This document shows positions 1 through 4,775 of a DNA stretch of 5,216 nt, in pieces. Where the stretch lies: NCBI GenBank assembly GCA_016302015.1, contig JAEDOJ010000116.1:1-5216 (forward strand). The letters are read 5' to 3'. The position numbers were made by a program, and so were the translations under genes. This DNA is from Oscillospiraceae bacterium (GTDB taxonomy: Bacteria > Bacillota_A > Clostridia > Oscillospirales > Oscillospiraceae). Position 1 is the first letter of the stretch. Each line of letters begins with the position of its first letter. The notes beneath the pieces were generated by a model. The model did no database searches and was not told the DNA's origin. It worked only from the letters and a program-made list of their open reading frames with translations.

Positions 1-1865
1 ACATACTCCGTCGGCGGCAGAAGCTGCTTGGTAATCGCCAGGGCGTCCTTGATGCAGTCATAGTTGGTGTAATTCCCCACATACTGAGCCTCGCGCTTGG
101 CCTTCAGATCCTCCGGCATGGGACAGTTGCAGAAGGTGGGGTGCTCCAGATAGGTATCCGCCCCCACCAGCAGCACCGTATACACGGCGTCATCCTCCAA
201 AGGCTGTCCATTCACGGTAAGATCACCCAGGGTGAACACGCCGCGCTCTGTCTCGGTAACCGTGTACTCCATGCCGCTGGTCACCGGCATCTGGTTCCGG
301 TGCCGGATGGGGTTGGAGCCATCCTCCTTCCCATTCACAAGCCAATCCATGATCCGGCGGATCTCCGCGCCGGTGTACTCGGCGCGATAGGCATCGTTCT
401 TAGAGGTCATGACCCACTTGATCTGCTGCATGGTGTAATCCCCGGCAAAAATGGGGGAGCTGACTACGCTGGCATAGCCGATGGCAATCTGGTCATGATT
501 GGCCACCCGAAGGGTGTTCATCAGGGAGGAGGCGGCGGCGCTGCCGTGGACGCCAAACTCGTTGGAATAGGCGTTTTTCTGGGTAAACAACACCTCTTCG
601 GCCTCCGGATTCACATAGTTGATCAGTTGGGCGTTGAAATCCTCATAGGCCCCCTGGGCGTCATAGTCCCCGCGCATCATCTTGTGGGCAACATCCTGAG
701 AAATGGCAAAGATCTCCGTGGACGCCAGGCGCATATACAGGTGGTTGCTGTCGATGCAGTCCTGCGCATATTGGAGCACGGGAGAGGGGGAAATGCTCAC
801 TTCCTTGTTATAGGACAGAACGGGAGCGCCAGCGGCAACCGCCTTCTGCCCTTCCTCGCTGAAAATCGCCATCAGAACCTCCATCACGGCGTTCTTCTTG
901 GCCTCGTCCTCCTCCACGCTCCTGGAAACGGCCACCTGGCACATGGGATAGGTGAGCAACCAGTTATCCTGCGCAGTTTCGCCGAAGTAGGGCAGAATGA
1001 CGCTGGTAACGCCGTCTTCCGCCGTGATGCTCTGGGCGAAGGTTGCCGTGTCGCGGACCATGGCGGTCTTTCCCTCCCGGTAGGGCACCGTCACAGGGGA
1101 AAAGTCCAGTTCCTCGTCACCGGGCTGGAAATGAACATCCTTTAAGAACTGCTCGTACTGTTCAAACACCTTCGGCCAGACCTGATCGTCCAGACCCACC
1201 GGGGTGTCCGGGTCCTCGCTTTCATAGGCAATGCGCCACTGGGTGCCCTCCAGACTCATCAGCTCCGGGATGGCGCAGCCCTGCATGGTCTCCAGGCAGG
1301 TGTAGTCATATTGCCAGTCGGTCTGAAACCCCTGGATGCCCAGCGCCTCAAAGGCCTCGATGGCCGCCAGAAACTCGGCGTAATTCGTGGGCAGGGGGAT
1401 GTTGTACTGGTCAAACAAATCCTTGTTGGCCACGATGGAATCCACCTCGGCGCACATGGGCAGCCAGCGGATCGCACCGCTGCTTTCCCGGTTCACCTCC
1501 AGGTAGCTGCTGTAAAAGGTGCCCGCCACCTCGGTCTGGCTCAGATCCATGAGATACTCGGCCAGGGGGGCCGCATCGTTCAGAGAGAACCGGCGGCAGG
1601 TGATGACGTCCGGGATGGACTCCCCCCGGGCCAGCAGGTCCTTGTAGTATTCCATGGTGTTGTAGCTCTGAACGAAGGTAAACTCGATGTCGGGGAACTT
1701 CTCTTCCAGCCAGGGGGTCAGCTCCTTGAACAGGGACCGGTCCCACATGTACATGGAGATGGCGATTTTGCCGTCCTCTCCCCCCGTTTCGGGCTGCCCG
1801 GCGCAGCCACCCAGCAGCGTGGCTGCCATGACAGCGGCAAGCAGCAGACACAAACATTTCTTCAT
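1..1865 (-). CDS. Lipoprotein: extracellular solute-binding domain fused to a 5'-nucleotidase C-terminal-like domain (3' end outside window)
   Basis: Open for 621 codons from ATG at 1865 and still open at the window edge. The ribosome site GAGGAGG (1876-1882) lies 10 nt upstream. Residues 1-21 are a lipoprotein signal: two lysines, a hydrophobic stretch, and lipobox LGGC with Cys21 as the lipidation site, so the protein should sit on the outer face of the membrane. Residues about 34-385 read as a family 1 type extracellular solute-binding protein, with typical segments such as VANKDLFDQYNIPLPTNYAE (145-164), YREGKTAMVRDT (262-273) and SEEGQKA (336-342). Residues about 435-570 follow the order of the 5'-nucleotidase C-terminal domain: DQIAIG, AGDYTMQQI, AEYTGAEIRRIMDWLVNG, PVTSGMEYTV, LTVNGQPL, then DAVYTVLLVG. 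The metallophosphatase domain that normally precedes it is absent, so binding rather than hydrolysis is inferred. It is the third gene of an operon, 34 nt after the HPt gene. No permease gene is visible, so a receptor role is as likely as transport. The ligand is unknown. Confidence 0.9.
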   Translation of the reverse strand, partial: MKKCLCLLLAAVMAATLLGGCAGQPETGGEDGKIAISMYMWDRSLFKELTPWLEEKFPDIEFTFVQSYNTMEYYKDLLARGESIPDVITCRRFSLNDAAPLAEYLMDLSQTEVAGTFYSSYLEVNRESSGAIRWLPMCAEVDSIVANKDLFDQYNIPLPTNYAEFLAAIEAFEALGIQGFQTDWQYDYTCLETMQGCAIPELMSLEGTQWRIAYESEDPDTPVGLDDQVWPKVFEQYEQFLKDVHFQPGDEELDFSPVTVPYREGKTAMVRDTATFAQSITAEDGVTSVILPYFGETAQDNWLLTYPMCQVAVSRSVEEDEAKKNAVMEVLMAIFSEEGQKAVAAGAPVLSYNKEVSISPSPVLQYAQDCIDSNHLYMRLASTEIFAISQDVAHKMMRGDYDAQGAYEDFNAQLINYVNPEAEEVLFTQKNAYSNEFGVHGSAAASSLMNTLRVANHDQIAIGYASVVSSPIFAGDYTMQQIKWVMTSKNDAYRAEYTGAEIRRIMDWLVNGKEDGSNPIRHRNQMPVTSGMEYTVTETERGVFTLGDLTVNGQPLEDDAVYTVLLVGADTYLEHPTFCNCPMPEDLKAKREAQYVGNYTNYDCIKDALAITKQLLPPTEY

Positions 1866-1899
1866 GTTTCCTACGCCTCCTCTCTGTTTCTCTTCTGAT

Positions 1900-2265
1900 C
1901 TATTCGGAGACTAAATACGCGCGAATGGCTCTTACGGTCAGCTGATAATCCTGCTTCACTTCTTCAAACCGAGCATGAGCCCCTGCCGGGATGGCCGCTC
2001 CCTCCGGCCGCAGCACGTCCGCAAGCTGGGACGCAGAGGAAAACAGCCGGTCCAGGCTGAGATTTCCGCTGACCCCCTTGAGGGTATGTGCCGCGCGAAA
2101 CGCCTTGTGGCGGTCACCGTCCTCCATGGCAATGCACAGCTCTGAAAAACTGCCGTCGTCCAGAAACTTTGCAAGAAATCTCCCGACCAGGGCCTCGCTG
2201 GACAGCCGTTTTTCCACCTGGGCGAAATCACCGCCCAGCTGCTGGTAGCACTCCTGAATGGTCAT
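1900..2265 (-). CDS. Stand-alone HPt (histidine phosphotransfer) domain protein
   Basis: A 121-residue protein consisting of a single HPt four-helix domain. The signature AAHTLKGVSGNL (58-69) contains the phospho-accepting His60, followed by the usual Lys-Gly. A second helix pair (about 72-118) completes the bundle. Such proteins pass phosphate between the receiver of a hybrid histidine kinase and a separate response regulator in the cytoplasm. The ATG at 2265 is preceded by AGAGGA about 6 nt upstream. The gene lies 27 nt after the LytTR regulator gene and 34 nt before the solute-binding lipoprotein gene, so the three are probably co-transcribed. The response regulator next door is the obvious partner, by inference. 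No kinase is present in the window; one may lie beyond the left edge. There is no signal peptide or membrane segment. Confidence 0.92.
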   Translation of the reverse strand: MTIQECYQQLGGDFAQVEKRLSSEALVGRFLAKFLDDGSFSELCIAMEDGDRHKAFRAAHTLKGVSGNLSLDRLFSSASQLADVLRPEGAAIPAGAHARFEEVKQDYQLTVRAIRAYLVSE

Positions 2266-2292
2266 ATCGTATCCTCTCCCCTCTTTCTTGGT

Positions 2293-3006
2293 TTAGAGTC
2301 CGGCGGACTTGGACGCGGTATAGTCGATATACGCCTGCCGCACCGGCTTCACCCCCCGCTGCCGAATGGGAACGATGTCCCCATTGGAGAGCAGAAACTG
2401 CTTGTCAATCTGCCTGATGTGATCCATGTTCACCAGAAAGCTTTGATGGCAGCGCAGGAAGCGGCGGTCCCCCAGTTCTTTTTCGATGGTGTTTAAGGTC
2501 TTGTAGATGGTGTACGTTTCGCCGGACTGGGTATGAAGCATACACTTGGAATTGCTGCTCTCCACATACAGGATCTCATGGTAGACAACCTTTGTCACCG
2601 TGGTCCTCTTCCGAATCTGATAGGTGCTGGGGGCAAGATTCCGTGTGATCCGGTCCATGACCATCGTTAGCTTCCCGTAGTCCAGCGGCTTGAGCAGATA
2701 CCCGCTGGCATCCACGTCGTAGCTTTCAATGGCGAAGTCGGGGGACGCGGTCAGAAAGGCGATCTTTCCCTGGTAGCCCATGGCACGCAGCTTGTGGGCA
2801 ATCTCGTTGCCCATGGTATCCTCCATGTAGATGTCCAAAAAGGCGATGTCAAAATACGCCCCCTCCTCCATATCGTAGAGAAAGTTCATTCCGTATTCGT
2901 ATGGTACTAGCTCAAAGGGGAACGACCGCTCTGAGGCGTAGCGGTTCAGCAATTGTTCCATGATATCCCGATCGATCTCGTTATCCTCGCAGACAGCAAT
3001 ACGCAT
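2293..3006 (-). CDS. LytTR-family response regulator (receiver plus LytTR DNA-binding domain)
   Basis: A 237-residue two-domain regulator of normal length for the AgrA/LytR class. The receiver domain (about 1-122) begins MRIAVCEDNEID with the acidic pair Glu7-Asp8. It has the phospho-acceptor Asp58 in FLDIYM, the switch Thr86 in FLTAS, and the conserved Lys106 in LLKPLDY. The LytTR DNA-binding domain (about 136-233) shows the family core FLRCHQSFLVNMDHI (183-197), which in this family recognises paired direct repeats upstream of target promoters. The start at 3006 is supported by AAAGGAAG (3016-3023), 9 nt upstream. It is the first gene of the leftward operon with the HPt and solute-binding genes. 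LytTR regulators usually pair with non-hybrid HPK10 sensor kinases, so the adjacent HPt protein suggests an atypical relay. Its targets cannot be read from the window, and no convincing LytTR direct repeats were seen upstream. Confidence 0.95.
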   Translation of the reverse strand: MRIAVCEDNEIDRDIMEQLLNRYASERSFPFELVPYEYGMNFLYDMEEGAYFDIAFLDIYMEDTMGNEIAHKLRAMGYQGKIAFLTASPDFAIESYDVDASGYLLKPLDYGKLTMVMDRITRNLAPSTYQIRKRTTVTKVVYHEILYVESSNSKCMLHTQSGETYTIYKTLNTIEKELGDRRFLRCHQSFLVNMDHIRQIDKQFLLSNGDIVPIRQRGVKPVRQAYIDYTASKSAGL

Positions 3007-3103
3007 TGATACCAGCTTCCTTTCTCAAAATCAATCCTGCAGCGGACCCATTCCTGTTCCTGAAACGCGAAAATCTGCACAATGCCTCATCCTCCTATCT
3101 TGT

Positions 3104-3109
3104 ATTGTA
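3104..3109 (-). promoter_or_regulatory. Candidate -10 box for the LytTR-HPt-lipoprotein operon
   Basis: On the minus strand TACAAT matches TATAAT at five of six positions and lies about 95 nt upstream of the LytTR start codon. No good -35 hexamer is found at 16-18 nt spacing (best is CTGTTT-like), so the call is weak and activator dependence is possible. An AGGAGG (3091-3096) follows it almost at the predicted transcript start. Confidence 0.35.
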
Positions 3110-3184
3110 CCCTCGTCGCGGAGAAAAACAGCGGGAACTCTGACGAATTCATCGGTTCTTTGTAAATATTCCGGGCAAACGGGC

Positions 3185-3214
3185 GGAATCATGATTTCCT
3201 GTTAAAATGATTCC
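3185..3214. promoter_or_regulatory. Inverted repeat (candidate operator) spanning the rightward -10
   Basis: GGAATCAT (3185-3192) and its exact reverse complement ATGATTCC (3207-3214) are separated by 14 nt. A third, imperfect half-site ATGATTTCC (3191-3199) abuts the first arm and creates the perfect palindrome AATCATGATT (3187-3196). The arms flank and overlap the extended -10 of the 77-residue gene, which is the position expected of a repressor site. The regulator is unknown. Confidence 0.4.
3200..3208 (+). promoter_or_regulatory. Extended -10 promoter of the 77-residue gene
   Basis: TGT-TAAAAT gives the TGn extension followed by a hexamer matching TATAAT at five of six positions. No clear -35 is seen at the right spacing, which extended -10 promoters tolerate. 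Transcription would begin near 3215, leaving a leader of about 37 nt before the ATG at 3252. Confidence 0.5.
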
Positions 3215-3251
3215 ACGCGCAGCGATTACATCGAAGAAAGGAGGTTTCCAT

Positions 3252-3485
3252 ATGGTAAAGTATCAGGCGGTCGAGGAAAAGCATCACCACCCGGACGTTG
3301 GCACCTATACGGCGTGGGGGATCCGGGGCTGGCACGACAGCGACGGGAAAGGACCCGCCAGCGCATACATCCCCGATGTCTTTCTCCGCAAAAAGGATGC
3401 AGAGCAGTTTGCATCCTTATGTACCCGGTTGAACGTAGCCATTTGCCACCTATCCGATGTGGTCGAAGATTACCTGGCGAAGTGA
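3252..3485 (+). CDS. Small conserved-type protein, 77 aa, possibly DUF6514-like
   Basis: Start ATG at 3252 has AAGGAGG about 7 nt upstream and lies about 37 nt from the predicted transcript start. An in-frame ATG at 3207 falls inside the -10 box and cannot be used from that promoter. The protein is soluble and has no signal peptide. It contains a His triplet near the N-terminus (11-13), a Tyr-rich/WGIRGW core (19-27), IPDVFLRKKDAEQF (40-53), and the acidic C-terminal motif HLSDVVEDYLAK (66-77). The overall plan of a short beta-type core, a helix, and a terminal LxDVVEDxL motif resembles the DUF6514 small proteins of Clostridia as I remember them; this assignment is tentative and the function is unknown. 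It is transcribed divergently from the LytTR operon and has no obvious operon partner. A strong hairpin begins 45 nt after the stop. Confidence 0.82.
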   Translation: MVKYQAVEEKHHHPDVGTYTAWGIRGWHDSDGKGPASAYIPDVFLRKKDAEQFASLCTRLNVAICHLSDVVEDYLAK

Positions 3486-3530
3486 CGCATCTAAACTTAC
3501 CATCCAATCTCTGTTCCCCAAAGAGGAAAA

Positions 3531-3572
3531 GCAGAACAGGAGGTCCCGGAATGATCCGGGACCTCCTGCTGC
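3531..3572. terminator. Strong hairpin between convergent units, probable minus-strand terminator
   Basis: Fourteen contiguous base pairs (3537-3550 with 3555-3568) close a 4-nt loop ATGA. The stem continues as GCAG/CTGC (3531-3534 with 3569-3572) after a two-base bulge. On the minus strand the hairpin is followed by GTTCTGCTTTTCCTCTTT, an interrupted U-rich tract. On the plus strand the trailing sequence is GCTGAAAACG, so rho-independent termination in that direction is less convincing. It sits 45 nt after the 77-residue gene and 51 nt after the stop of the possible minus-strand small gene. Confidence 0.55.
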
Positions 3573-3590
3573 TGAAAACGTCTCGCAGAG

Positions 3591-3612
3591 TTTGCTGCCC
3601 GCAGGCAGCAAA
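3591..3612. other. Perfect 9-bp hairpin with CGCA loop
   Basis: TTTGCTGCC (3591-3599) pairs exactly with GGCAGCAAA (3604-3612) around the 4-nt loop CGCA. No T tract follows in either direction, so it is not a terminator by itself. It lies between the larger hairpin (3531-3572) and the possible minus-strand small gene, in that gene's 3' untranslated region if the gene is real. Confidence 0.45.
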
Positions 3613-3622
3613 GACAATTCAT

Positions 3623-3778
3623 TCATGTGCTCCGGCGGCGCAAGGTGAATTGGCCAAAGGCCAAGAAAAGGCGGCCTGGGCCATATCCGGCGGAGAACAT
3701 AATCCGGGCTCCCAGACTGACTCCAACCGACACGATGATTTCTTGGGGAATAACCTGGAAATCCTCCAATGCGTGCAC
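3623..3778 (-). CDS. Possible small protein, 51 aa, unrecognised
   Basis: A minus-strand frame from GTG at 3778 to TGA at 3623-3625, with AAAAAGG (3785-3791) 6 nt upstream. The translation begins VHALEDFQVIPQEIIVSVGV and ends GQFTLRRRST. Residues about 14-43 are hydrophobic with glycines, which could form one membrane segment, and the tail is basic (Arg46-Arg49 region). Codon choice (many GTC, CTG, GCC, CGC, TTC) reads like a real GC-rich coding frame, unlike the Pro/Arg-rich overlapping frames. The strong hairpin with its minus-strand U-rich tail lies downstream, consistent with a transcription unit ending there. I do not recognise the family. It could be a genuine small membrane protein, the tail of a decayed gene, or chance; no clear promoter was found. 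Confidence 0.35.
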   Translation of the reverse strand: MHALEDFQVIPQEIIVSVGVSLGARIMFSAGYGPGRLFLAFGQFTLRRRST

Positions 3779-3806
3779 AAACTGCCTTTTTCGTGCTCAT
3801 TTACCC

Positions 3807-3834
3807 TTGACTCCCGGGGATGCTCTGGTATAAT
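3807..3834 (+). promoter_or_regulatory. Consensus promoter of the tRNA-Pro gene
   Basis: TTGACT (3807-3812) and a perfect TATAAT (3829-3834) are separated by 16 nt. A TG one base before the -10 (TGG-TATAAT) adds an extended element. The predicted start near 3841 leaves a leader of about 36 nt before the mature tRNA. That leader can form a short GCAAAA/TTTTGC hairpin (3841-3846 with 3865-3870). Confidence 0.88.
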
Positions 3835-3876
3835 AAAAAGGCAAAAACGCAGGCATATTAAGACTTTTGCAGTAAT

Positions 3877-3953
3877 CCGGGTGTGGCGAAGTTTGGTATC
3901 GCGCTTGAATGGGGTTCAAGAGGCCCTGAGTTCGAATCTCAGCACTCGGACCA
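3877..3953 (+). tRNA. tRNA-Pro (anticodon GGG), CCA encoded
   Basis: A full 77-nt cloverleaf. The acceptor stem CCGGGTG (3877-3883) pairs with CACTCGG (3943-3949) with one G-U. The D stem is GCGA/TCGC (3886-3889 with 3899-3902), and the anticodon stem is CTTGA/TCAAG (3904-3908 with 3916-3920). The loop ATGGGGT (3909-3915) places anticodon GGG at 3911-3913. The T arm is CTGAG-TTCGAAT-CTCAG (3926-3942), then discriminator A3950 and encoded CCA (3951-3953). It decodes CCC and CCU proline codons. The loop has A at position 32 and U at 38, a pairing characteristic of GGG-type proline tRNAs. It is a single-gene unit with its own promoter and terminator. Confidence 0.96.
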
Positions 3954-3954
3954 G

Positions 3955-4002
3955 AAGTTCCGAAATTACCTTAAAATTCGGTGATTTCGGAACTTTTTTC
4001 TT
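3955..4002 (+). terminator. Intrinsic terminator of tRNA-Pro
   Basis: A 16-bp stem (3955-3970 with 3980-3995, one G-U pair) closes a 9-nt A/T-rich loop and runs straight into TTTTTTCTT. It starts two bases after the encoded CCA, so the primary transcript ends just beyond the mature tRNA. Confidence 0.93.
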
Positions 4003-4056
4003 ATCATAAATTCTTTCGTGGCGCAAAATTGAACCAACTACCCACTTATTGCCCAC

Positions 4057-4095
4057 AAAAAAAACAACCGGCCTGTCCACAAAGGGACAGGCCGG
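4057..4095 (-). terminator. Intrinsic terminator of the NrdD-motif small gene
   Basis: A perfect 11-bp GC-rich stem (CCGGCCTGTCC, 4068-4078, with 4085-4095) has a 6-nt loop. On the minus strand it is followed by TTG and a run of eight T (4057-4064). It begins 20 nt after the stop codon at 4116. In the plus direction the tail GCTTCTTTCTG is weaker, so it may act as a backup terminator for the tRNA unit. Confidence 0.9.
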
Positions 4096-4115
4096 GCTTC
4101 TTTCTGTTGTGTTGA

Positions 4116-4403
4116 TTATTCTCCGCGCAGGCAACCACAGGAGTGCTTTACACGGTCCTGGACTTCGGCCCGCTTGCCGTTGTTGAAGCGGTTCAGATCG
4201 CCCACCAGGTAGCCGGTGATCCGGCGGATGCGCTGGAAGGGGACCTTTGCGAACACGGGGATAATGCCGTATTCCTCCGGTTCACCGGTCCGTCTGATGG
4301 TAATTTCCACGACGGGTCTGCCGTTCTCCCGCTCCATCATCTCAATGGCCTTTTCCACGATCTCCTGGGGAATATTCTCGGGGTTATGAACTAAAACATC
4401 CAT
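4116..4403 (-). CDS. Small protein with NrdD-like C-terminal (glycyl-radical-type) motif, 95 aa
   Basis: ATG at 4403 follows GAGAGGAGA (4411-4419) by 7 nt. The first 50 residues form an acidic helix (IPQEIVEKAIEMMERENGRP, 11-30) and a beta-rich stretch. The C-terminal third carries RIRRITGYLVGDLNRFNNGK (58-77), continuing RAEVQDRVKH (78-87). This resembles the end of class III anaerobic ribonucleoside-triphosphate reductase (NrdD), where an R-x-x-G-Y-L motif bears the glycyl radical and is followed by a (W/F)Nx-GK-xxE-xxxR segment. Gly64 would be the equivalent glycine. The catalytic barrel and the paired CxxC zinc site of NrdD are absent; a Cys-Gly-Cys (89-91) ends the chain. It is therefore not a reductase by itself. 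It may be a stand-alone relative annotated as NrdD-like in clostridia, but its function is unknown. It has its own promoter and terminator, so it appears monocistronic. Confidence 0.85.
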   Translation of the reverse strand: MDVLVHNPENIPQEIVEKAIEMMERENGRPVVEITIRRTGEPEEYGIIPVFAKVPFQRIRRITGYLVGDLNRFNNGKRAEVQDRVKHSCGCLRGE

Positions 4404-4432
4404 GATGTGATCTCCTCTCTCATGATGGTCTT

Positions 4433-4441
4433 ATTTTACCA
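4433..4441 (-). promoter_or_regulatory. Extended -10 promoter of the NrdD-motif small gene
   Basis: On the minus strand TGG-TAAAAT (5/6 match to TATAAT plus the TGn extension) lies 30 nt upstream of the start codon at 4403. No convincing -35 hexamer lies at 16-18 nt spacing. Transcription would start near 4426, giving a short leader that holds only the ribosome site. Confidence 0.5.
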
Positions 4442-4615
4442 TGCAGAGGGACGGGACTCCGTGACTATATCACGCTTTTTTCGTTCTCCTTTCTCTCCGG
4501 AGATTCCGGGCACCTTGCCGGTACTGGCATGCTGCCAGATGCCGCAGGAAGGCGGCGCGGACAGGTCCGGGCTCTTGGGACGCTGGGCCAGCCATATGCA
4601 GGGCCAGACGGTCCT

Positions 4616-4647
4616 TTTTCAATCCACGCTCCCCGTGGGGGAGCGAC
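4616..4647 (-). CRISPR. Single orphan type I-C CRISPR repeat
   Basis: On the minus strand this 32-nt unit begins GTCGCTCCCCCACGGGGAGC and ends GTGGATTGAAAA. This matches the type I-C repeat plan (GTCGC start, short GC palindrome, GTGGATTGAAAN end). The stem is CGCTCCCC/GGGGAGCG (4627-4634 with 4638-4645) around a 3-nt loop. No second copy is found at one spacer length on either side, so there is no array in the strict sense. The AT-rich side is to the right, as expected for a leader, which would put the first spacer on the left. It points the same way as the cas4 fragment at 4776-5098. The call is a remnant or near-empty array, not a working one. Confidence 0.8.
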
Positions 4648-4745
4648 AGCAAATATACACAAATACACAATCTGTATTGCGCAGAAAGAATGCGTTTTTC
4701 ACAAGCCATTCTTAACATTTTTATGATGCTGTTCCGGTTCGCGGC
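4648..4745 (-). other. AT-rich leader-like sequence before the CRISPR repeat
   Basis: Roughly 100 bases that are clearly richer in A/T than the surroundings abut the repeat on its GTCGC side. That is where a type I-C leader with the array promoter and integration signals would lie. The proximal end (minus strand) reads TTGTGTATTTGTGTATATTT just before the repeat. No open frame of interest is present. The leader role is inferred from position and composition only. Confidence 0.5.
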
Positions 4746-4775
4746 AGGACAAGGCGAAAAGGACAACGGATTGCA

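Noticed and set aside
141..1898. Several long plus-strand open frames, 195 to 334 codons, antisense to the lipoprotein gene
   Set aside because: They show low-complexity shadow translations rich in His/Gly or Pro/Arg. The minus-strand frame is open for the whole 1865 nt, with a lipoprotein signal, recognisable domains and a ribosome site.
3207..3251. In-frame upstream ATG at 3207 for the 77-residue gene
   Set aside because: It lies within the extended -10 box and has no ribosome site, whereas the ATG at 3252 has AAGGAGG at good spacing.
3450..3800. 116-codon minus-strand frame starting MSTKKAV
   Set aside because: It crosses the perfect terminator-like hairpin and overlaps the end of the 77-residue gene. 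Its composition is Pro/Arg/Ser-rich with no recognisable motif; the frame ending at 3623 in the same stretch looks more natural.
3943..4060. tRNA-Pro 3' end as an attachment site of an integrated element
   Set aside because: No direct repeat of the tRNA 3' end occurs elsewhere in the window and there is no integrase; a normal terminator follows the tRNA directly.
3916..4134. 72-codon minus-strand frame
   Set aside because: It runs antisense through the tRNA-Pro gene and through both terminators, so it is not plausible as a gene.
4524..4538. Short inverted repeat CTGGCA-TGC-TGCCAG
   Set aside because: Only 6 bp arms, no T tract, and no gene or promoter in a position to use it; likely chance in GC-rich DNA.
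4552..4582. Possible degenerate second CRISPR repeat starting GTCCC at the right distance from the intact repeat
   Set aside because: Apart from the first few bases, matches to the repeat are near chance and no palindrome or GGATTGAAA end is present.
4465..4766. Minus-strand frames of 67 and 98 codons containing PPRGAWIE and PHGERGLK
   Set aside because: These peptides are translations of the CRISPR repeat itself. The longer frame begins in DNA left over from cas4 and crosses the leader-like region.
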